From NCBI RefSeq assembly GCF_000525855.1, contig NZ_AODE01000006.1, positions 1 to 64,000 on the forward strand: DNA of 64,000 bases. Direction: 5' to 3'. The position numbers and the translations under genes are program-made. The notes under the pieces were generated by a model, which ran no database searches, was not told where the DNA came from, and saw only the letters and a list, made by a program, of their open reading frames with translations. Of the stretch, positions 19,864-28,734 are shown piece after piece; the stretch's first letter is position 1, and each line of letters begins with the position of its first letter. Source of the stretch: Listeria cornellensis FSL F6-0969. Its GTDB lineage: Bacteria; Bacillota; Bacilli; Lactobacillales; Listeriaceae.

Positions 19864-19938
19864 TTGTATCCACTCCCGTTGCTTTTTTATATGTAAGAAG
19901 TCTCCCAACTTCGAATTTCCAAATTAAGCGTTTACTAA

Positions 19939-19965
19939 ATACTGAGGCCATGAAAGCCCCAGTAT
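19939..19965 (-). terminator. Hairpin between esxA and esaA (attenuator-like)
   Basis: On the coding strand ATACTGGGGC pairs with GGCCTCAGTAT around a six-base loop, with one wobble. It is followed by only a short T-rich stretch, so it may reduce read-through or stabilise the abundant esxA mRNA rather than stop transcription. Confidence 0.5.
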
Positions 19966-19975
19966 CCGGTATTTC

Positions 19976-20272
19976 TTAGTTCAAGCCAAAATTGCGAGAT
20001 AGATTCGCATCGTTTTCTTCGACTGCGTTTGCTGTTTTTGCTAATTGTTGCTCGATTTGGTGCATTAGGTTTGAGAAGTCCGTTACTTTCGGTTTCAATT
20101 GTTGGAATTGATCGTCAAACTTACGGAAAGCTTCCCCTTCCCATTCACTGCGTAATTGCTCTTGCAACTGCTCTAATTCTCTTAAAATTTGCTCAATATC
20201 TTGTCCTTTACGTCCGTATGTTTTCGAACGATCGCGTAGCTCCGCGGGACTCATTCTAATTTGTCCTGACAT
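19976..20272 (-). CDS. esxA: EsxA, WXG100 secreted protein (copy 2)
   Basis: 98 residues, MSGQIRMSPAELRDRSKTYG..., with W-x-G as SEWEGEAFRKF near residue 43 and a helical hairpin fold. ESX-A proteins are secreted as dimers by EssC and are required for export of other substrates. Its protein sequence is identical to the upstream copy (20395-20691), while the DNA differs at several synonymous sites. It is the copy directly next to esaA and is separated from copy 1 by a strong terminator-like hairpin. Confidence 0.9.
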   Translation of the reverse strand: MSGQIRMSPAELRDRSKTYGRKGQDIEQILRELEQLQEQLRSEWEGEAFRKFDDQFQQLKPKVTDFSNLMHQIEQQLAKTANAVEENDANLSRNFGLN

Positions 20273-20304
20273 TCTTCTTCCATCTCCTTCTCAAATCAAA
20301 TTAA

Positions 20305-20334
20305 AAAGGCCGTACATCACGCTGCACGGCCTCA
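20305..20334 (-). terminator. Intrinsic terminator after first esxA
   Basis: Coding-strand AGGCCGT and ACGGCCT arms flank a 12-base loop, followed directly by TTTTTAATTT. This should end most transcripts of the first esxA copy, with partial read-through into the second copy and the secretion operon. Confidence 0.75.
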
Positions 20335-20394
20335 AATAGCAACTGCACAAAGATGTAATATGTATACTTCATGCAATTCCAAAATGGTAACGCT

Positions 20395-20691
20395 TTAGTT
20401 CAAGCCGAAATTGCGTGATAGGTTTGCATCGTTTTCTTCGACTGCGTTTGCTGTTTTTGCTAATTGTTGCTCGATTTGGTGCATTAGGTTTGAGAAGTCC
20501 GTTACTTTTGGTTTCAATTGTTGGAATTGATCGTCAAACTTACGGAAAGCTTCCCCTTCCCATTCACTGCGTAATTGTTCTTGCAGCTGCTCTAATTCTC
20601 TTAAAATTTGTTCGATGTCTTGTCCCTTGCGACCGTATGTTTTTGAACGGTCACGAAGCTCAGCAGGGCTCATTCTAATTTGTCCAGACAT
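20395..20691 (-). CDS. esxA: EsxA, WXG100 secreted protein (copy 1)
   Basis: 98 residues with the W-x-G turn SEWEGEAF, first gene of the T7SS locus. ATG 20691 has AAAGGAG nine bases upstream; a TTG three codons earlier is in frame but unlikely. The protein equals copy 2 residue for residue. Because it has its own promoter and a terminator just after, it is probably made in excess as the main secreted ESX protein. Confidence 0.9.
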   Translation of the reverse strand: MSGQIRMSPAELRDRSKTYGRKGQDIEQILRELEQLQEQLRSEWEGEAFRKFDDQFQQLKPKVTDFSNLMHQIEQQLAKTANAVEENDANLSRNFGLN

Positions 20692-21029
20692 GTCATTCAA
20701 CTCCTTTTTCTTTTTTAGGTCTTGAGGTATAGCATAGCCACTTGGGCTATATTGCCATTATAGCAAAAAAGAACCAACGTTTGTTGATTTCAATTGTGAA
20801 CTTTTTGTGAACATTTTCATTTATTTCCCTAGAAACGTCTAATATAGGGTTGTTTCAGATTTTTTTTTAAAATAAAATGTGTAAAAACACACATACATCC
20901 ATTTCTTGCGCAAATAATCCTATAACAACCAAAACAAAATAAGCCAGATTGAGATAGTATTAACCCCAACCTTATATACTATACAATTCCCATTTTCATT
21001 ATATTTTCTTACTACCCTTGTTTCTATTT
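20692..21029. promoter_or_regulatory. esxA promoter region and AT-rich spacer
   Basis: On the minus strand an extended -10 (TGCTATAAT; core at 20757-20762) lies about 65 bases before the first esxA. A small inverted repeat (ATAGCC/GGCTAT, about 20734-20750) falls in the 5' leader. No good -35 is seen. The rest (20780-21029) is AT-rich and holds no gene that I can see. Confidence 0.45.
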
Positions 21030-21390
21030 TATTGGAGGTGCTCTGAGGAAAATAAAAAAATGGACAGAGTATGGTATAATACCTTATGAAGTCTTACTTT
21101 TGGCTGATCCGGATAAGTCTGCAATCCACCGCTACTTCTTCCAATCCGATATTTTCCTTATAGAGGATGAGCACACATGCGGTGTTATCTGTATACAGAA
21201 TAAAGGCGATTGCTACAATACCTAACTATCAAGGTCGTCACTACGGCAATAAACTGCTAGAAAACGCCATTATGAACAGCACAAAATTTCATATGTATAC
21301 TTTAATTGCCAAAACAGCTGATTTTCGGATGACAGAGTTCATTCGGATCCAATTTTTGAGAATGGTATCCTTGCGCAAGACCAAATAATG
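21030..21390 (+). pseudogene. Decayed GNAT acetyltransferase
   Basis: Two frames give pieces of one GNAT protein. The first (from about 21047) reads KKWTEYGIIPYEVLLLADPD and EDEHTCGVICI. The second, entered around 21185-21195, reads IKAIATIPNYQGRHYGNKLLENAI, which holds the acetyl-CoA-binding Q-G-x-x-x-G signature (QGRHYG). There is no clear start codon, and the C-terminal domain is short and degraded. The break is not in a homopolymer, so this looks like a real remnant. Confidence 0.6.
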
Positions 21391-21460
21391 ATGCTGTATC
21401 ATTTGAACAAATAATGTATTTTTATTGATTCTAATTCCTTTATAATCCATTATCTATAAC

Positions 21461-21523
21461 AAAGTCATAAAACTGTAACATATTGTACTACTTTTAATCG
21501 ATGAAAGTATAATTTATGACTTT
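21461..21523 (+). terminator. 11-bp inverted repeat upstream of crp-like gene
   Basis: AAAGTCATAAA (21461-21471) and TTTATGACTTT (21513-21523) are exact reverse complements 41 bases apart; the right arm runs into T7. It could be a terminator for upstream transcripts or an operator. A TATAAT at 21543-21548 just after it may be the -10 of the next gene. Confidence 0.4.
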
Positions 21524-21590
21524 TTTTATTTTAAAAAATCTTTATAATAAGAAGTAAGACCAATCGTTAAAGAGAAGGGGAAATTAAATT

Positions 21591-22289
21591 ATGTATGTTG
21601 CTGACTTAGTAAAGAATTTTAATGGTGAGAAGTTGATAGAAAAAATTACAGAGATGGAGATTCCATATAAAACAGCTAGTTTCAAAAAGAACGAGCTAAT
21701 TGTGGAGGAAGGGAAGATAGATACGCATTTCTACATAGTAGATTCTGGACTTATTTCTTTTAGTATGACAAACTCGGATAAGTTGCAAGTTATCACTCGT
21801 TTTCTGAATAGTAATACTTGGTTCGGAAGCGCTAATTTCTTGTTGGACTCTCCTTTTCAGTTTAATGTAACTGCTTTAAGAGATACAAAAATTCGAATTT
21901 ATAACCGAAATGATATTCTTCGCCTTTTTCAAACGGATTCAGATGGTTTTTGGTTCCTTTATTTTGATGGGTATAATCAAGTGCATGAACGTAATGCTTT
22001 AATTGAAATTGCGCATCATGATCCGCGTCGCAGACTTATTTCGGCTTTGCTTTATATTGCTAATACGGTCGGCATTAAAACCGATGATGGTATCAGCTTT
22101 CCACGTGGAATTACGCAGAACCATTTGGCGCTTGTCTCTCAAGTACCGAGAACACGAGCCAACGTGGAACTTCAAAAGTTAAGAGAACAAGGAATTATTC
22201 GATTGAAGCCAAAACCAACAGTAGTTTTAGACATTCTAAAACTGCGCGAACAATTAGAAATACACAGAACACCACGTACAAATGACTAA
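21591..22289 (+). CDS. Crp/Fnr-family transcription regulator
   Basis: 232 residues. N-terminal cyclic-nucleotide-binding-type beta barrel (about 20-120: KNELIVEEGKIDTHFYIVDSG and GSANFLLDSPFQFNVTAL), a long dimer helix, and a C-terminal winged helix (about 165-215: GITQNHLALVSQVPRTRANVELQ). Listeria has many Crp/Fnr paralogues, including PrfA; nothing here marks it as PrfA itself. No Cys cluster for an iron-sulphur centre, so it is not a classic Fnr. Good Shine-Dalgarno (AGAAGGGGAA). It stands alone; targets unknown. Confidence 0.85.
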   Translation: MYVADLVKNFNGEKLIEKITEMEIPYKTASFKKNELIVEEGKIDTHFYIVDSGLISFSMTNSDKLQVITRFLNSNTWFGSANFLLDSPFQFNVTALRDTKIRIYNRNDILRLFQTDSDGFWFLYFDGYNQVHERNALIEIAHHDPRRRLISALLYIANTVGIKTDDGISFPRGITQNHLALVSQVPRTRANVELQKLREQGIIRLKPKPTVVLDILKLREQLEIHRTPRTND

Positions 22290-22296
22290 TTGATGA

Positions 22297-22358
22297 CACA
22301 AAATAGAGTGCAAAACGATGACTGAACCACTCAGTTATACGTTTTGCACTCTATTTTT
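22297..22358. terminator. Bidirectional terminator
   Basis: Long stem AAAATAGAGTGCAAAACG / CGTTTTGCACTCTATTTT around a 22-base loop, with A-rich and T-rich flanks. It serves both the Crp-like gene and the convergent thioredoxin-like gene. Confidence 0.85.
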
Positions 22359-22363
22359 GATTT

Positions 22364-22858
22364 TCAAGCCATTTTTTTTATTTGCGCCTCGTCGTCCAAA
22401 TCACCACGGTAACGATCCGTTTCTAAGCCACGTGTATAGTAAATGAGCGTTGGGACTACTTTTACACCCATTTGCTTAATAATCGCTGTATAGTTCTTGT
22501 CAGCCTCCCTAGCCTTATCTGTATTGTAGTAGAGAGCCTGTCTATCAGTTGCCTCAAGCGCACTCAGAAGCCTCTTTCGAAACGGCTCACAATCAGGGCA
22601 GGTCGGTCGTCCAACGTATACATAACCTGTTTTCTTGTCCGCTAAAATCTTTTTCATCTGGCTATTCGTGATATTTTGTATCGGCTGTTCATTCGCCTCC
22701 GCCTTTGTATCAGCCAAATTCTTCGCATGTGTATCAACAATCAGTTGTACACCAACGATAAAAAGCGCTAAGGTTACGATAGTTAGCACGATAATTTTAT
22801 ACTTCTTAATACATAGCGCCTCCTTTAAAGCACAAAATAAGCATGGAACTTCAATCAC
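22364..22858 (-). CDS. Membrane-anchored thioredoxin-like protein
   Basis: Up to 164 residues: a membrane helix (IIVLTIVTLALFIVGVQLIV) followed by an extracellular thioredoxin-like domain with VGRPTCPDCEPFRKR (CxxC as CPDC) and a cis-Pro region KVVPTLIYY. It resembles the PedC/BrcD-type bacteriocin accessory thioredoxins. The start is uncertain: the best Shine-Dalgarno (AAAGGAGG) precedes an ATG at 22812 that is out of frame, so either ATT is used, the ATG at 22858 is used, or a base is missing near the start. Confidence 0.7.
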   Translation of the reverse strand: MIEVPCLFCALKEALCIKKYKIIVLTIVTLALFIVGVQLIVDTHAKNLADTKAEANEQPIQNITNSQMKKILADKKTGYVYVGRPTCPDCEPFRKRLLSALEATDRQALYYNTDKAREADKNYTAIIKQMGVKVVPTLIYYTRGLETDRYRGDLDDEAQIKKMA

Positions 22859-22874
22859 TTTCTACAAAACTTGA

Positions 22875-22905
22875 AGTCCCCCACCAACAATTGGTGGAGG
22901 ACTGT
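22875..22905 (-). terminator. Hairpin after glmM
   Basis: On the coding strand TCCTCCACCAA pairs with TTGGTGGGGGA around a three-base loop, just after the glmM stop. The T-run is weak (CTTCAAGTTTTG), so termination may be partial. Confidence 0.6.
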
Positions 22906-22910
22906 GCTTA

Positions 22911-24266
22911 TTACTCTGCAGGCAGACCCATTTCGGAGATTACGATTTGCGCTATGCTATCACAAAAACGCTCTGTATCCTCAGCAGAAGCCGCTTCTAC
23001 CATAACACGAACAAGTGGCTCTGTTCCAGAAGGGCGTACCAAGACACGACCGTTTCCATTCATTTCTTCCTCTACTGCTAAGATAGCCGCATGAACTTTT
23101 GCATTTTCAGTGACACCATTTTTATCAGTTACACGGATATTTACTAATTTTTGCGGGAAAGTTTGCATTTCTGCTGCTAATTCCGATAATTTCTTCCCAG
23201 TTTCTTTCATCACATTTACTAATTGAATACCAGTTAATAAGCCGTCACCAGTTGTGATGTAATCTAAGAATACGATATGTCCAGATTGCTCGCCACCTAG
23301 GCTGTAGCTTCCTTCACGCATCGCTTCTACAACATAACGATCACCAACTGCGGTTTGGATAGCTTTAATTTCAAGCTCTTCTAAGCCTTTATAAAAACCT
23401 AGATTGCTCATAACAGTAGATACAATTGTATTATTCGTCAAACGTCCTTGTACTTTTAGATGTTTTGCACAGATAAACATGATTTTGTCACCATCAACAA
23501 TTTCACCATTCTCATCTACTGCGATGACACGGTCACCATCACCATCAAAAGCTAGGCCGACATGTGCTTCTTTTTCTTTCACAAATTCCGCTAATTTCTC
23601 AGGATGCGTGGAACCAACATCTGCATTGATATTCAGCCCATTAGGTGACGCCCCCATCGAACTTGTATCTGCATCTAAATCAGCAAATAAATGTGTTGCA
23701 AGTGATGATGTCGCGCCATGTGCACAATCTAGAGCTACATGCAAACCAGCAAAGTTTCCGTCCACAGATTGTTTTAGATATTGTAAATATTTCTGTTTGC
23801 CTTCAAAATAATCGCTTACTGTACCAAGACCAGCATCACTTGGACGTGGTAAGTCATCACTAGTTCCATCGAGTAATGCTTCTATTTCCAGCTCTTGATC
23901 ATCAGACAATTTAAAGCCATCTGAGCCAAAAAATTTGATACCGTTGTCTTCTACTGGATTGTGTGAAGCTGAGATCATAACACTTGCTGCAGCCCCTTGC
24001 GCCTTCGTTAAATAAGCCACACCTGGAGTCGAGATAACGCCTAGACGCATCACTTCAATTCCTACTGAGACAAGACCTGCGATTAAAGCAGATTCTAGCA
24101 TTTCCCCTGATATTCTTGTATCTCTTGCTACTAAAACTTTAGGATGTTCCCCAACATGCTTCGTTAGTATATATCCTCCAAATCTCCCTAGTCGAAAAGC
24201 TAATTCTGGAGATAACTCTTTATTTGCAATTCCTCTAACACCGTCAGTACCAAAATATTTACCCAT
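22911..24266 (-). CDS. glmM: Phosphoglucosamine mutase GlmM
   Basis: 451 residues, full length. Converts glucosamine-6-phosphate to glucosamine-1-phosphate for UDP-GlcNAc and cell wall synthesis. Seen: [11 protein letters not shown] at the start, the phosphoserine loop SASHNP (about residue 102), the metal loop FDGDGDR (about 242), sugar loop GGEQSGH and phosphate loop RPSGTEP near the end. Clear Shine-Dalgarno (GAAGGAGCG). It follows cdaA-cdaR on the same strand; in other Firmicutes CdaR and GlmM modulate the CdaA cyclase. A hairpin and a promoter-like site lie between cdaR and glmM. Confidence 0.97.
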   Translation of the reverse strand: MGKYFGTDGVRGIANKELSPELAFRLGRFGGYILTKHVGEHPKVLVARDTRISGEMLESALIAGLVSVGIEVMRLGVISTPGVAYLTKAQGAAASVMISASHNPVEDNGIKFFGSDGFKLSDDQELEIEALLDGTSDDLPRPSDAGLGTVSDYFEGKQKYLQYLKQSVDGNFAGLHVALDCAHGATSSLATHLFADLDADTSSMGASPNGLNINADVGSTHPEKLAEFVKEKEAHVGLAFDGDGDRVIAVDENGEIVDGDKIMFICAKHLKVQGRLTNNTIVSTVMSNLGFYKGLEELEIKAIQTAVGDRYVVEAMREGSYSLGGEQSGHIVFLDYITTGDGLLTGIQLVNVMKETGKKLSELAAEMQTFPQKLVNIRVTDKNGVTENAKVHAAILAVEEEMNGNGRVLVRPSGTEPLVRVMVEAASAEDTERFCDSIAQIVISEMGLPAE

Positions 24267-24382
24267 TTTATAATTCGCTCCTTCTTCATTAAGAGGTTGG
24301 CCATACTTATTTTCCTATATTTGTTTCTATTTAATCCTACCATGACGCGATGTAGACCAACTTTTGATCCGTGTATCTTTTT

Positions 24383-24410
24383 ATTATACCTTTTTTTAAT
24401 CTTTTTTACA
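24383..24410 (-). promoter_or_regulatory. Possible glmM promoter
   Basis: On the minus strand a TATAAT (24383-24388) lies 16 bases from a TGTAAA-like -35. It is about 115 bases before glmM and would allow glmM to be transcribed apart from cdaAR. Confidence 0.4.
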
Positions 24411-24428
24411 CCTAATCTTATGTAAACA

Positions 24429-24464
24429 CCCGATGAATTGGCTTTAAATGCGGTTTTCATCGGG
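24429..24464 (-). terminator. Hairpin after cdaR
   Basis: The arms CCCGATGA and TCATCGGG flank a 20-base loop just downstream of the cdaR stop. It is followed by only a short T-rich sequence, so some read-through into glmM is likely. Confidence 0.5.
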
Positions 24465-24471
24465 CGAATAA

Positions 24472-25887
24472 TTAGTTTAAAACTGGATCTGATGCATCTG
24501 CAACCTTTTTAGTGACTTGAATTTCTGCTTTAGATTGCGATAGTGTAAATGTAAACTTAGATGCTAGGCCATGGACAGCTAGTGGAATCGTGTGCGTGCC
24601 GTCTTGTAAGTTAGACATATTTGCTACGACATTGAAATCATTTCGTCCAAGCGCATCCACCTCTGTTTTTAGGCCGCTTATCGTTATATTAACTTTTCCA
24701 CTAGCTGGATTAAGGAATGCTGTGCTAAAACTGTCTGAATTAACTAGACCAATAATACTGATGGCTATATCTTTGAATTCTGTCGAGCTTTGCTTTGTTG
24801 TATCCTCCGTGTCAGTCTGGTCATCCTCTTTATCCTCGTCTGTTTCATTACCAGTCTCAGTATCTGGCGTTGTTACGTTTGGACTTTCCTCTTTAGGCTG
24901 ACCAGTGCCCTCATTTGCCCCATTAGAACTCTGGTCACTCTGCTTTTTTCCAGTTGTTATTTTAACTTTCACAGAGGTCGGAGTTACAGATGTCGCCCCG
25001 GTTGGAACTGGCACGGAGACCTCGATTGTTTTATCAGCTGTCGTTTGCGTCACATCAATTGGAATTGTAATTTGTTCAATCGTATCCGTAACTGACTCAG
25101 GAGCAATGACGGTTACTTTCTCATCATCGGATGTGATACTCGTAATTGTCACTGTTTTATCCGCGGGGTTACCGCTTTGTTGAAATCGTAGCGGGACCGT
25201 TTTACCTATTTTGGAAACTGACACAGCTACCTCTACTTCACCTGGATCGATTTCTACATCTAATTTATTTAGGTTCGCATCAAAAGCGCTGATTGTAGCT
25301 TTCGTGGTGAAATCGCTCTTCTGATCTTTTTCATCAGAAACCGTTGCCTTCACATAAGCAATCTGATCTAAAATTTCTTTGGAAGCCGTTATAGAAACTT
25401 TCTTCGGATCCGTTTTGGGCGTTCCAGCTTGATACCCGTCTGCAATGACCGATTTATTTAATTCGACATCTACAGAATATTTTTTCGTTACCTTTTCTGC
25501 AAGCGTTACTTTGGTAGTCGGCGGATTTACCGTTGCTTTTAGTCGATCAGATAAGCCCTTTACCTTAATTTTAACGCTTTGTGTTCCCGCCTTGGCGTTT
25601 GTGAGGTCAATGTAAGCGATGATATTAGGCTGCGTTTTAGCTAGTTGCACAAGACCTTTTGGACCACTGATAGTAACATCTACTGTATCCGGAACACCCG
25701 CGACATTCATATTGTCTTTATCATAATATACTTCTACTGGCACATTATTGATCACATCGACATAAACGCCATCCGTGACGTTTGTTACGTTGGTACTAGT
25801 AGAAGTCACAGAGGTAAACAGAATCGCCGCAAAAATAAGCGAGATAATCCGAACAGACCACTTATTCGTTAAAATACGATCCATCAT
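24472..25887 (-). CDS. cdaR: CdaR (YbbR), regulator of c-di-AMP cyclase
   Basis: 471 residues. One N-terminal membrane helix (RIISLIFAAILFTSVTS) followed by several repeated extracellular YbbR domains (each with a V-x-V-x-I-x-G-P/K or T-I-x-V strand pattern), an acidic low-complexity linker (residues about 330-368, rich in T/D/E) and a last YbbR domain. CdaR binds and tunes CdaA. The acidic linker before the last domain is long. Lies 21 bases after cdaA. Confidence 0.9.
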   Translation of the reverse strand: MMDRILTNKWSVRIISLIFAAILFTSVTSTSTNVTNVTDGVYVDVINNVPVEVYYDKDNMNVAGVPDTVDVTISGPKGLVQLAKTQPNIIAYIDLTNAKAGTQSVKIKVKGLSDRLKATVNPPTTKVTLAEKVTKKYSVDVELNKSVIADGYQAGTPKTDPKKVSITASKEILDQIAYVKATVSDEKDQKSDFTTKATISAFDANLNKLDVEIDPGEVEVAVSVSKIGKTVPLRFQQSGNPADKTVTITSITSDDEKVTVIAPESVTDTIEQITIPIDVTQTTADKTIEVSVPVPTGATSVTPTSVKVKITTGKKQSDQSSNGANEGTGQPKEESPNVTTPDTETGNETDEDKEDDQTDTEDTTKQSSTEFKDIAISIIGLVNSDSFSTAFLNPASGKVNITISGLKTEVDALGRNDFNVVANMSNLQDGTHTIPLAVHGLASKFTFTLSQSKAEIQVTKKVADASDPVLN

Positions 25888-25908
25888 TGCTTACCGCCTC
25901 CTTTCCAC

Positions 25909-26706
25909 TTACTGAAAATAGACGGTTTTTTTCTGCATTGGAACAACAAGTTCATGCTCTAAAATTTCATGTAAACGTTCTGGTGTTACTTCTCGGAAAA
26001 GTTCGCCACCTTTAGTAATTGAAATACCACCAGTTTCCTCAGATACAACGACAGTCAGGCTGTCAGTAACCTCGCTAATACCAAGTGCTGCACGATGTCT
26101 TGTTCCGAGTTCTTTTGAAAGAAATGGACTGTCCGAAAGTGGTAAATAACCTGCTGCTGCTGCGATTTTATTATTTTTAATGATCACTGCACCATCATGG
26201 AGCGGCGTATTTGGAATAAAAATATTAATCAGTAGTTGTGAGGAAATATCTGCATCGAGTGAGATTCCTGTCTCAATATAATCATCGAGACCCGTTCCCC
26301 GTTCGATGGAAATCAAAGCACCAATCCGGCGTTTTCCCATATAACTAACTGATTTCTCAATGGAGTCAATGAGATATTGCTGTTCTTTCTCACGTTTGGA
26401 CCCTGCTTTTGAGATAAAGCTACCGCGCCCAAGAGTTTCAAGCGCTCGGCGTAATTCGGGTTGGAATATAATAATAATGGCTAAAAATCCCCAAGTTAGC
26501 ACCTGATCTGTAATCCACTCGACTGTCTGCAGTCCTAAAAAACTACTGACGATTTTCACGACCACGATGATAAAAATACCTTTTAGGAGTTGCACCGCTT
26601 TCGTTCCACGGATCAACATAATTAATTTATAAATAACGAACCATACTACTAAAATATCAATCACATTTGCTAAATAATGCAAAATCGATCCGTCTGGAAT
26701 GGTCAT
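25909..26706 (-). CDS. cdaA: Diadenylate cyclase CdaA (DacA)
   Basis: 265 residues from ATG 26706, chosen because GGAGGCGAATTT lies just before it; an in-frame ATG 27 bases upstream is less likely. Makes c-di-AMP from two ATP. Three N-terminal membrane helices (about 8-80), then a DAC domain with the catalytic LHDGAVII and GTRHRAALGISE motifs. c-di-AMP controls potassium and osmolyte uptake and is essential in Listeria in rich medium. The window also holds kimA, a transporter known in B. subtilis to be inhibited by c-di-AMP. Confidence 0.95.
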   Translation of the reverse strand: MTIPDGSILHYLANVIDILVVWFVIYKLIMLIRGTKAVQLLKGIFIIVVVKIVSSFLGLQTVEWITDQVLTWGFLAIIIIFQPELRRALETLGRGSFISKAGSKREKEQQYLIDSIEKSVSYMGKRRIGALISIERGTGLDDYIETGISLDADISSQLLINIFIPNTPLHDGAVIIKNNKIAAAAGYLPLSDSPFLSKELGTRHRAALGISEVTDSLTVVVSEETGGISITKGGELFREVTPERLHEILEHELVVPMQKKTVYFQ

Positions 26707-26736
26707 AAATTCGCCTCCATTTTCAAAAAGCAAGTC

Positions 26737-26907
26737 TTATTTCATTTTGTTGCTTCTATCGTAAATATAAGCTGTTAAAATGCTTATACTTGCCATTATA
26801 GCACAGAAATAGAGGGGGAAAAAGATTTGAGATGCGGAAAATAAGAAAGATTTGTTTAAGAATTGATAAAGAATCATGACAATTGTCAAAAAAGCCAATA
26901 AAATCAT
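26737..26907 (-). CDS. Small membrane protein, 56 aa
   Basis: A short frame with two hydrophobic helices (ILLAFLTIVMILYQFL and FPLYFCAIMASISILTAYIY) and a basic end (YDRSNKMK). It lies between the 66-residue membrane protein and cdaA on the same strand. The strongest Shine-Dalgarno (GGAGGAGC) sits before a GTG that is one base out of frame, so one base may be missing and the true start may give an added MKSKKI. The hydrophobic pattern supports a real gene. Confidence 0.5.
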   Translation of the reverse strand: MILLAFLTIVMILYQFLNKSFLFSASQIFFPLYFCAIMASISILTAYIYDRSNKMK

Positions 26908-26937
26908 AATTTCTTTGATTTCACCAGCTCCTCCTTA

Positions 26938-27138
26938 CTATTCTCTATTACTTTTCTGTTCTGCTAATAGTTCTTTGAAACTTCGATTTCGTTTGGGATA
27001 TTTTTTGTGATACAAATGCTGGGCGACGATAGCTAGTATTAAGGCCATAGCTGTTAATAGAAGCGAGTTTTTGAAAATGCCCACAGCTAGCATCAGTGCA
27101 CCAATAAATAAGCTTATGTTGAACAAGCCTTTCTCCAT
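26938..27138 (-). CDS. Small membrane protein, 66 aa
   Basis: Two predicted membrane helices (about 6-22 and 26-44) and a basic cytoplasmic tail (HKKYPKRNRSFKELLAEQKSNRE). Starts 6 bases after the aldolase stop and is followed by the 56-residue membrane protein, then cdaA. Function unknown. Confidence 0.6.
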   Translation of the reverse strand: MEKGLFNISLFIGALMLAVGIFKNSLLLTAMALILAIVAQHLYHKKYPKRNRSFKELLAEQKSNRE

Positions 27139-27143
27139 ACCAT

Positions 27144-27794
27144 CTACTCCTCTAAATTGTAGTTTAGCGCCAAATCGTGTTCTAATTTTTTAATATTTAA
27201 AGCATCAAAAACAAGTGCTTTTTCTGCAATATAGGCGTTGTACTCGATGCGTTCCAGCAAATCGTATGCTTTATGCAGACTAGTATCAAGGACAACAATG
27301 CCATGTTTATTAAGTAAGCTAGCGCTTGGAACAGCCGCTTCACCTAGTGCAATCACATGAGCACGAACAATTTCTGCAAGTTCTGGGCTTGTTGCCGGCG
27401 CAAAATCAAGCGTTGGGATCACCCCTAATTTTTGTGTAGCTTCTGTTAAATTTGGTAGCTCCATACCGAGTGTTGCGAATAACATTGATTCTTTTGGATG
27501 TGCATGTAGAACGCAACCAACTTTTGGATTTTCCGTGTAGCATGCTCGGTGCAAATTGATTTCACGTGTCACCCTCCCATCGCCTTCTACCACCTCATTA
27601 TTATTATCCACCACAAGAATTTCATAAGCCGATAAATCGCATAACTTCGCCTGACTCATCAATGTAGGCGTCATAATAATATGCTTCTCATTCATTCGTA
27701 CCGATACATTTCCACCCGCTGCATTCGTTTCAAACCGATCAAACATCACCTTCACTACTTTTGCTAAATCCTCACGTTCTTTTTGGTATAACAT
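27144..27794 (-). CDS. Class II aldolase, FucA/AraD type
   Basis: 216 residues from ATG 27794 (GAGG five bases before). Zinc-dependent class II aldolase/epimerase fold: the N-terminal GGNVSVRM motif, a catalytic acidic residue in LTEAT, and metal-binding HAHPKE plus a later NKHG. Such enzymes cleave or epimerise ketose-1- or 5-phosphates (fuculose-1-P, rhamnulose-1-P, ribulose-5-P). It follows a PfkB kinase and PTS genes, so it probably acts on the phosphorylated product of the sugar imported by this operon. The exact substrate is open. Confidence 0.82.
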   Translation of the reverse strand: MLYQKEREDLAKVVKVMFDRFETNAAGGNVSVRMNEKHIIMTPTLMSQAKLCDLSAYEILVVDNNNEVVEGDGRVTREINLHRACYTENPKVGCVLHAHPKESMLFATLGMELPNLTEATQKLGVIPTLDFAPATSPELAEIVRAHVIALGEAAVPSASLLNKHGIVVLDTSLHKAYDLLERIEYNAYIAEKALVFDALNIKKLEHDLALNYNLEE

Positions 27795-27801
27795 ATTTTC
27801 C

Positions 27802-28734
27802 TCACATCTCCTCAACTTCGATTATTGTCACTTGCTCTTTCAAAATTTCCGCTTCAACTAGACTAAATGTCGAGCTATCCGCGTGCATCACCTTACTTGC
27901 CGAACATCCTGTCGCGCGTTTTAGAATTTCAGGTAGCGGCAAATGTTCGGAGATTCCGGCAATGAATGCCCCCACAAAACAGTCTCCAGCTCCCGTATCG
28001 CTTTTTTCTGTGACTGGTGGGGCAATCACGCGATATACCTTTCCTTCATGCGCACAATATGAGCCATGCTGACCAAGCGATACAACAAGGTAACGGATGT
28101 TTTTCGCCAGTTCTCGCATATTTTCGGTCAATGTTGCCGACTCCTCCACGAGAATTTCTTGAATTTCATGCTCGTTTGGCTTCAAGAAATCGACGCCCAG
28201 TTTTACTGCTAATCGTAAATATTCGCCTGACAAATCGCAAGCTAAGAAGCATCCAGTAGCCTTCACTGTTTGTAAAAGTGTCTCAAAATCCGCTAATGTG
28301 AACTCTGGTGGTGGTGAACCCGCAATAACAACCATATCTTCTTGTGTCACTTTTTGGCGAATTTGTTCTAATAATGCTATTTTGTTCGCATCACTTATAG
28401 CAAATCCAGATTCCGGCATCATAATACTGCCGCTTGATTCCTCACTAATAATGACAAAACTAGTTCTAGTTCGCTCTCCTTGTTGGACTAAGAAGTCATG
28501 TGCAATTTGCTTTTCAGACAGAATTCCATATAATTGTGCCCTATTCTGAGAGCCCACGATACCGAGTGCTTCATTCTTTATAGAAAACTGGCTAAGAACG
28601 CCTGAAACATGTAATCCTTTACCACCACAGTCCCATTCACTTCGAATAATCCGATTAGCTTGCCGTTTTTTCACATCTCTTTTTACAAATAAAAGCTGGT
28701 CGATTGCAGGGTTTAACGTCAATGTATAAATCAT
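27802..28734 (-). CDS. PfkB-family sugar-phosphate kinase
   Basis: 310 residues (MIYTLTLNPAIDQLLFVKRD...). 1-phosphofructokinase/tagatose-6-phosphate kinase type: N-terminal TLNPAID, GGKGLHVS substrate motif, and the C-terminal anion-hole DTGAGDCFVGAFIAG with catalytic Asp. It would add a second phosphate to the PTS-phosphorylated sugar. The ATG overlaps the PTS IIC stop (ATGA), so translation is coupled. A longer frame upstream (to 28803) lies inside IIC and is not used. Confidence 0.88.
   Translation of the reverse strand: MIYTLTLNPAIDQLLFVKRDVKKRQANRIIRSEWDCGGKGLHVSGVLSQFSIKNEALGIVGSQNRAQLYGILSEKQIAHDFLVQQGERTRTSFVIISEESSGSIMMPESGFAISDANKIALLEQIRQKVTQEDMVVIAGSPPPEFTLADFETLLQTVKATGCFLACDLSGEYLRLAVKLGVDFLKPNEHEIQEILVEESATLTENMRELAKNIRYLVVSLGQHGSYCAHEGKVYRVIAPPVTEKSDTGAGDCFVGAFIAGISEHLPLPEILKRATGCSASKVMHADSSTFSLVEAEILKEQVTIIEVEEM

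Noticed and set aside
24200-24460. 86-residue minus-strand frame between glmM and cdaR
   Set aside because: It overlaps the glmM start, the promoter and a hairpin, is lysine-rich without domain pattern, and has no Shine-Dalgarno.
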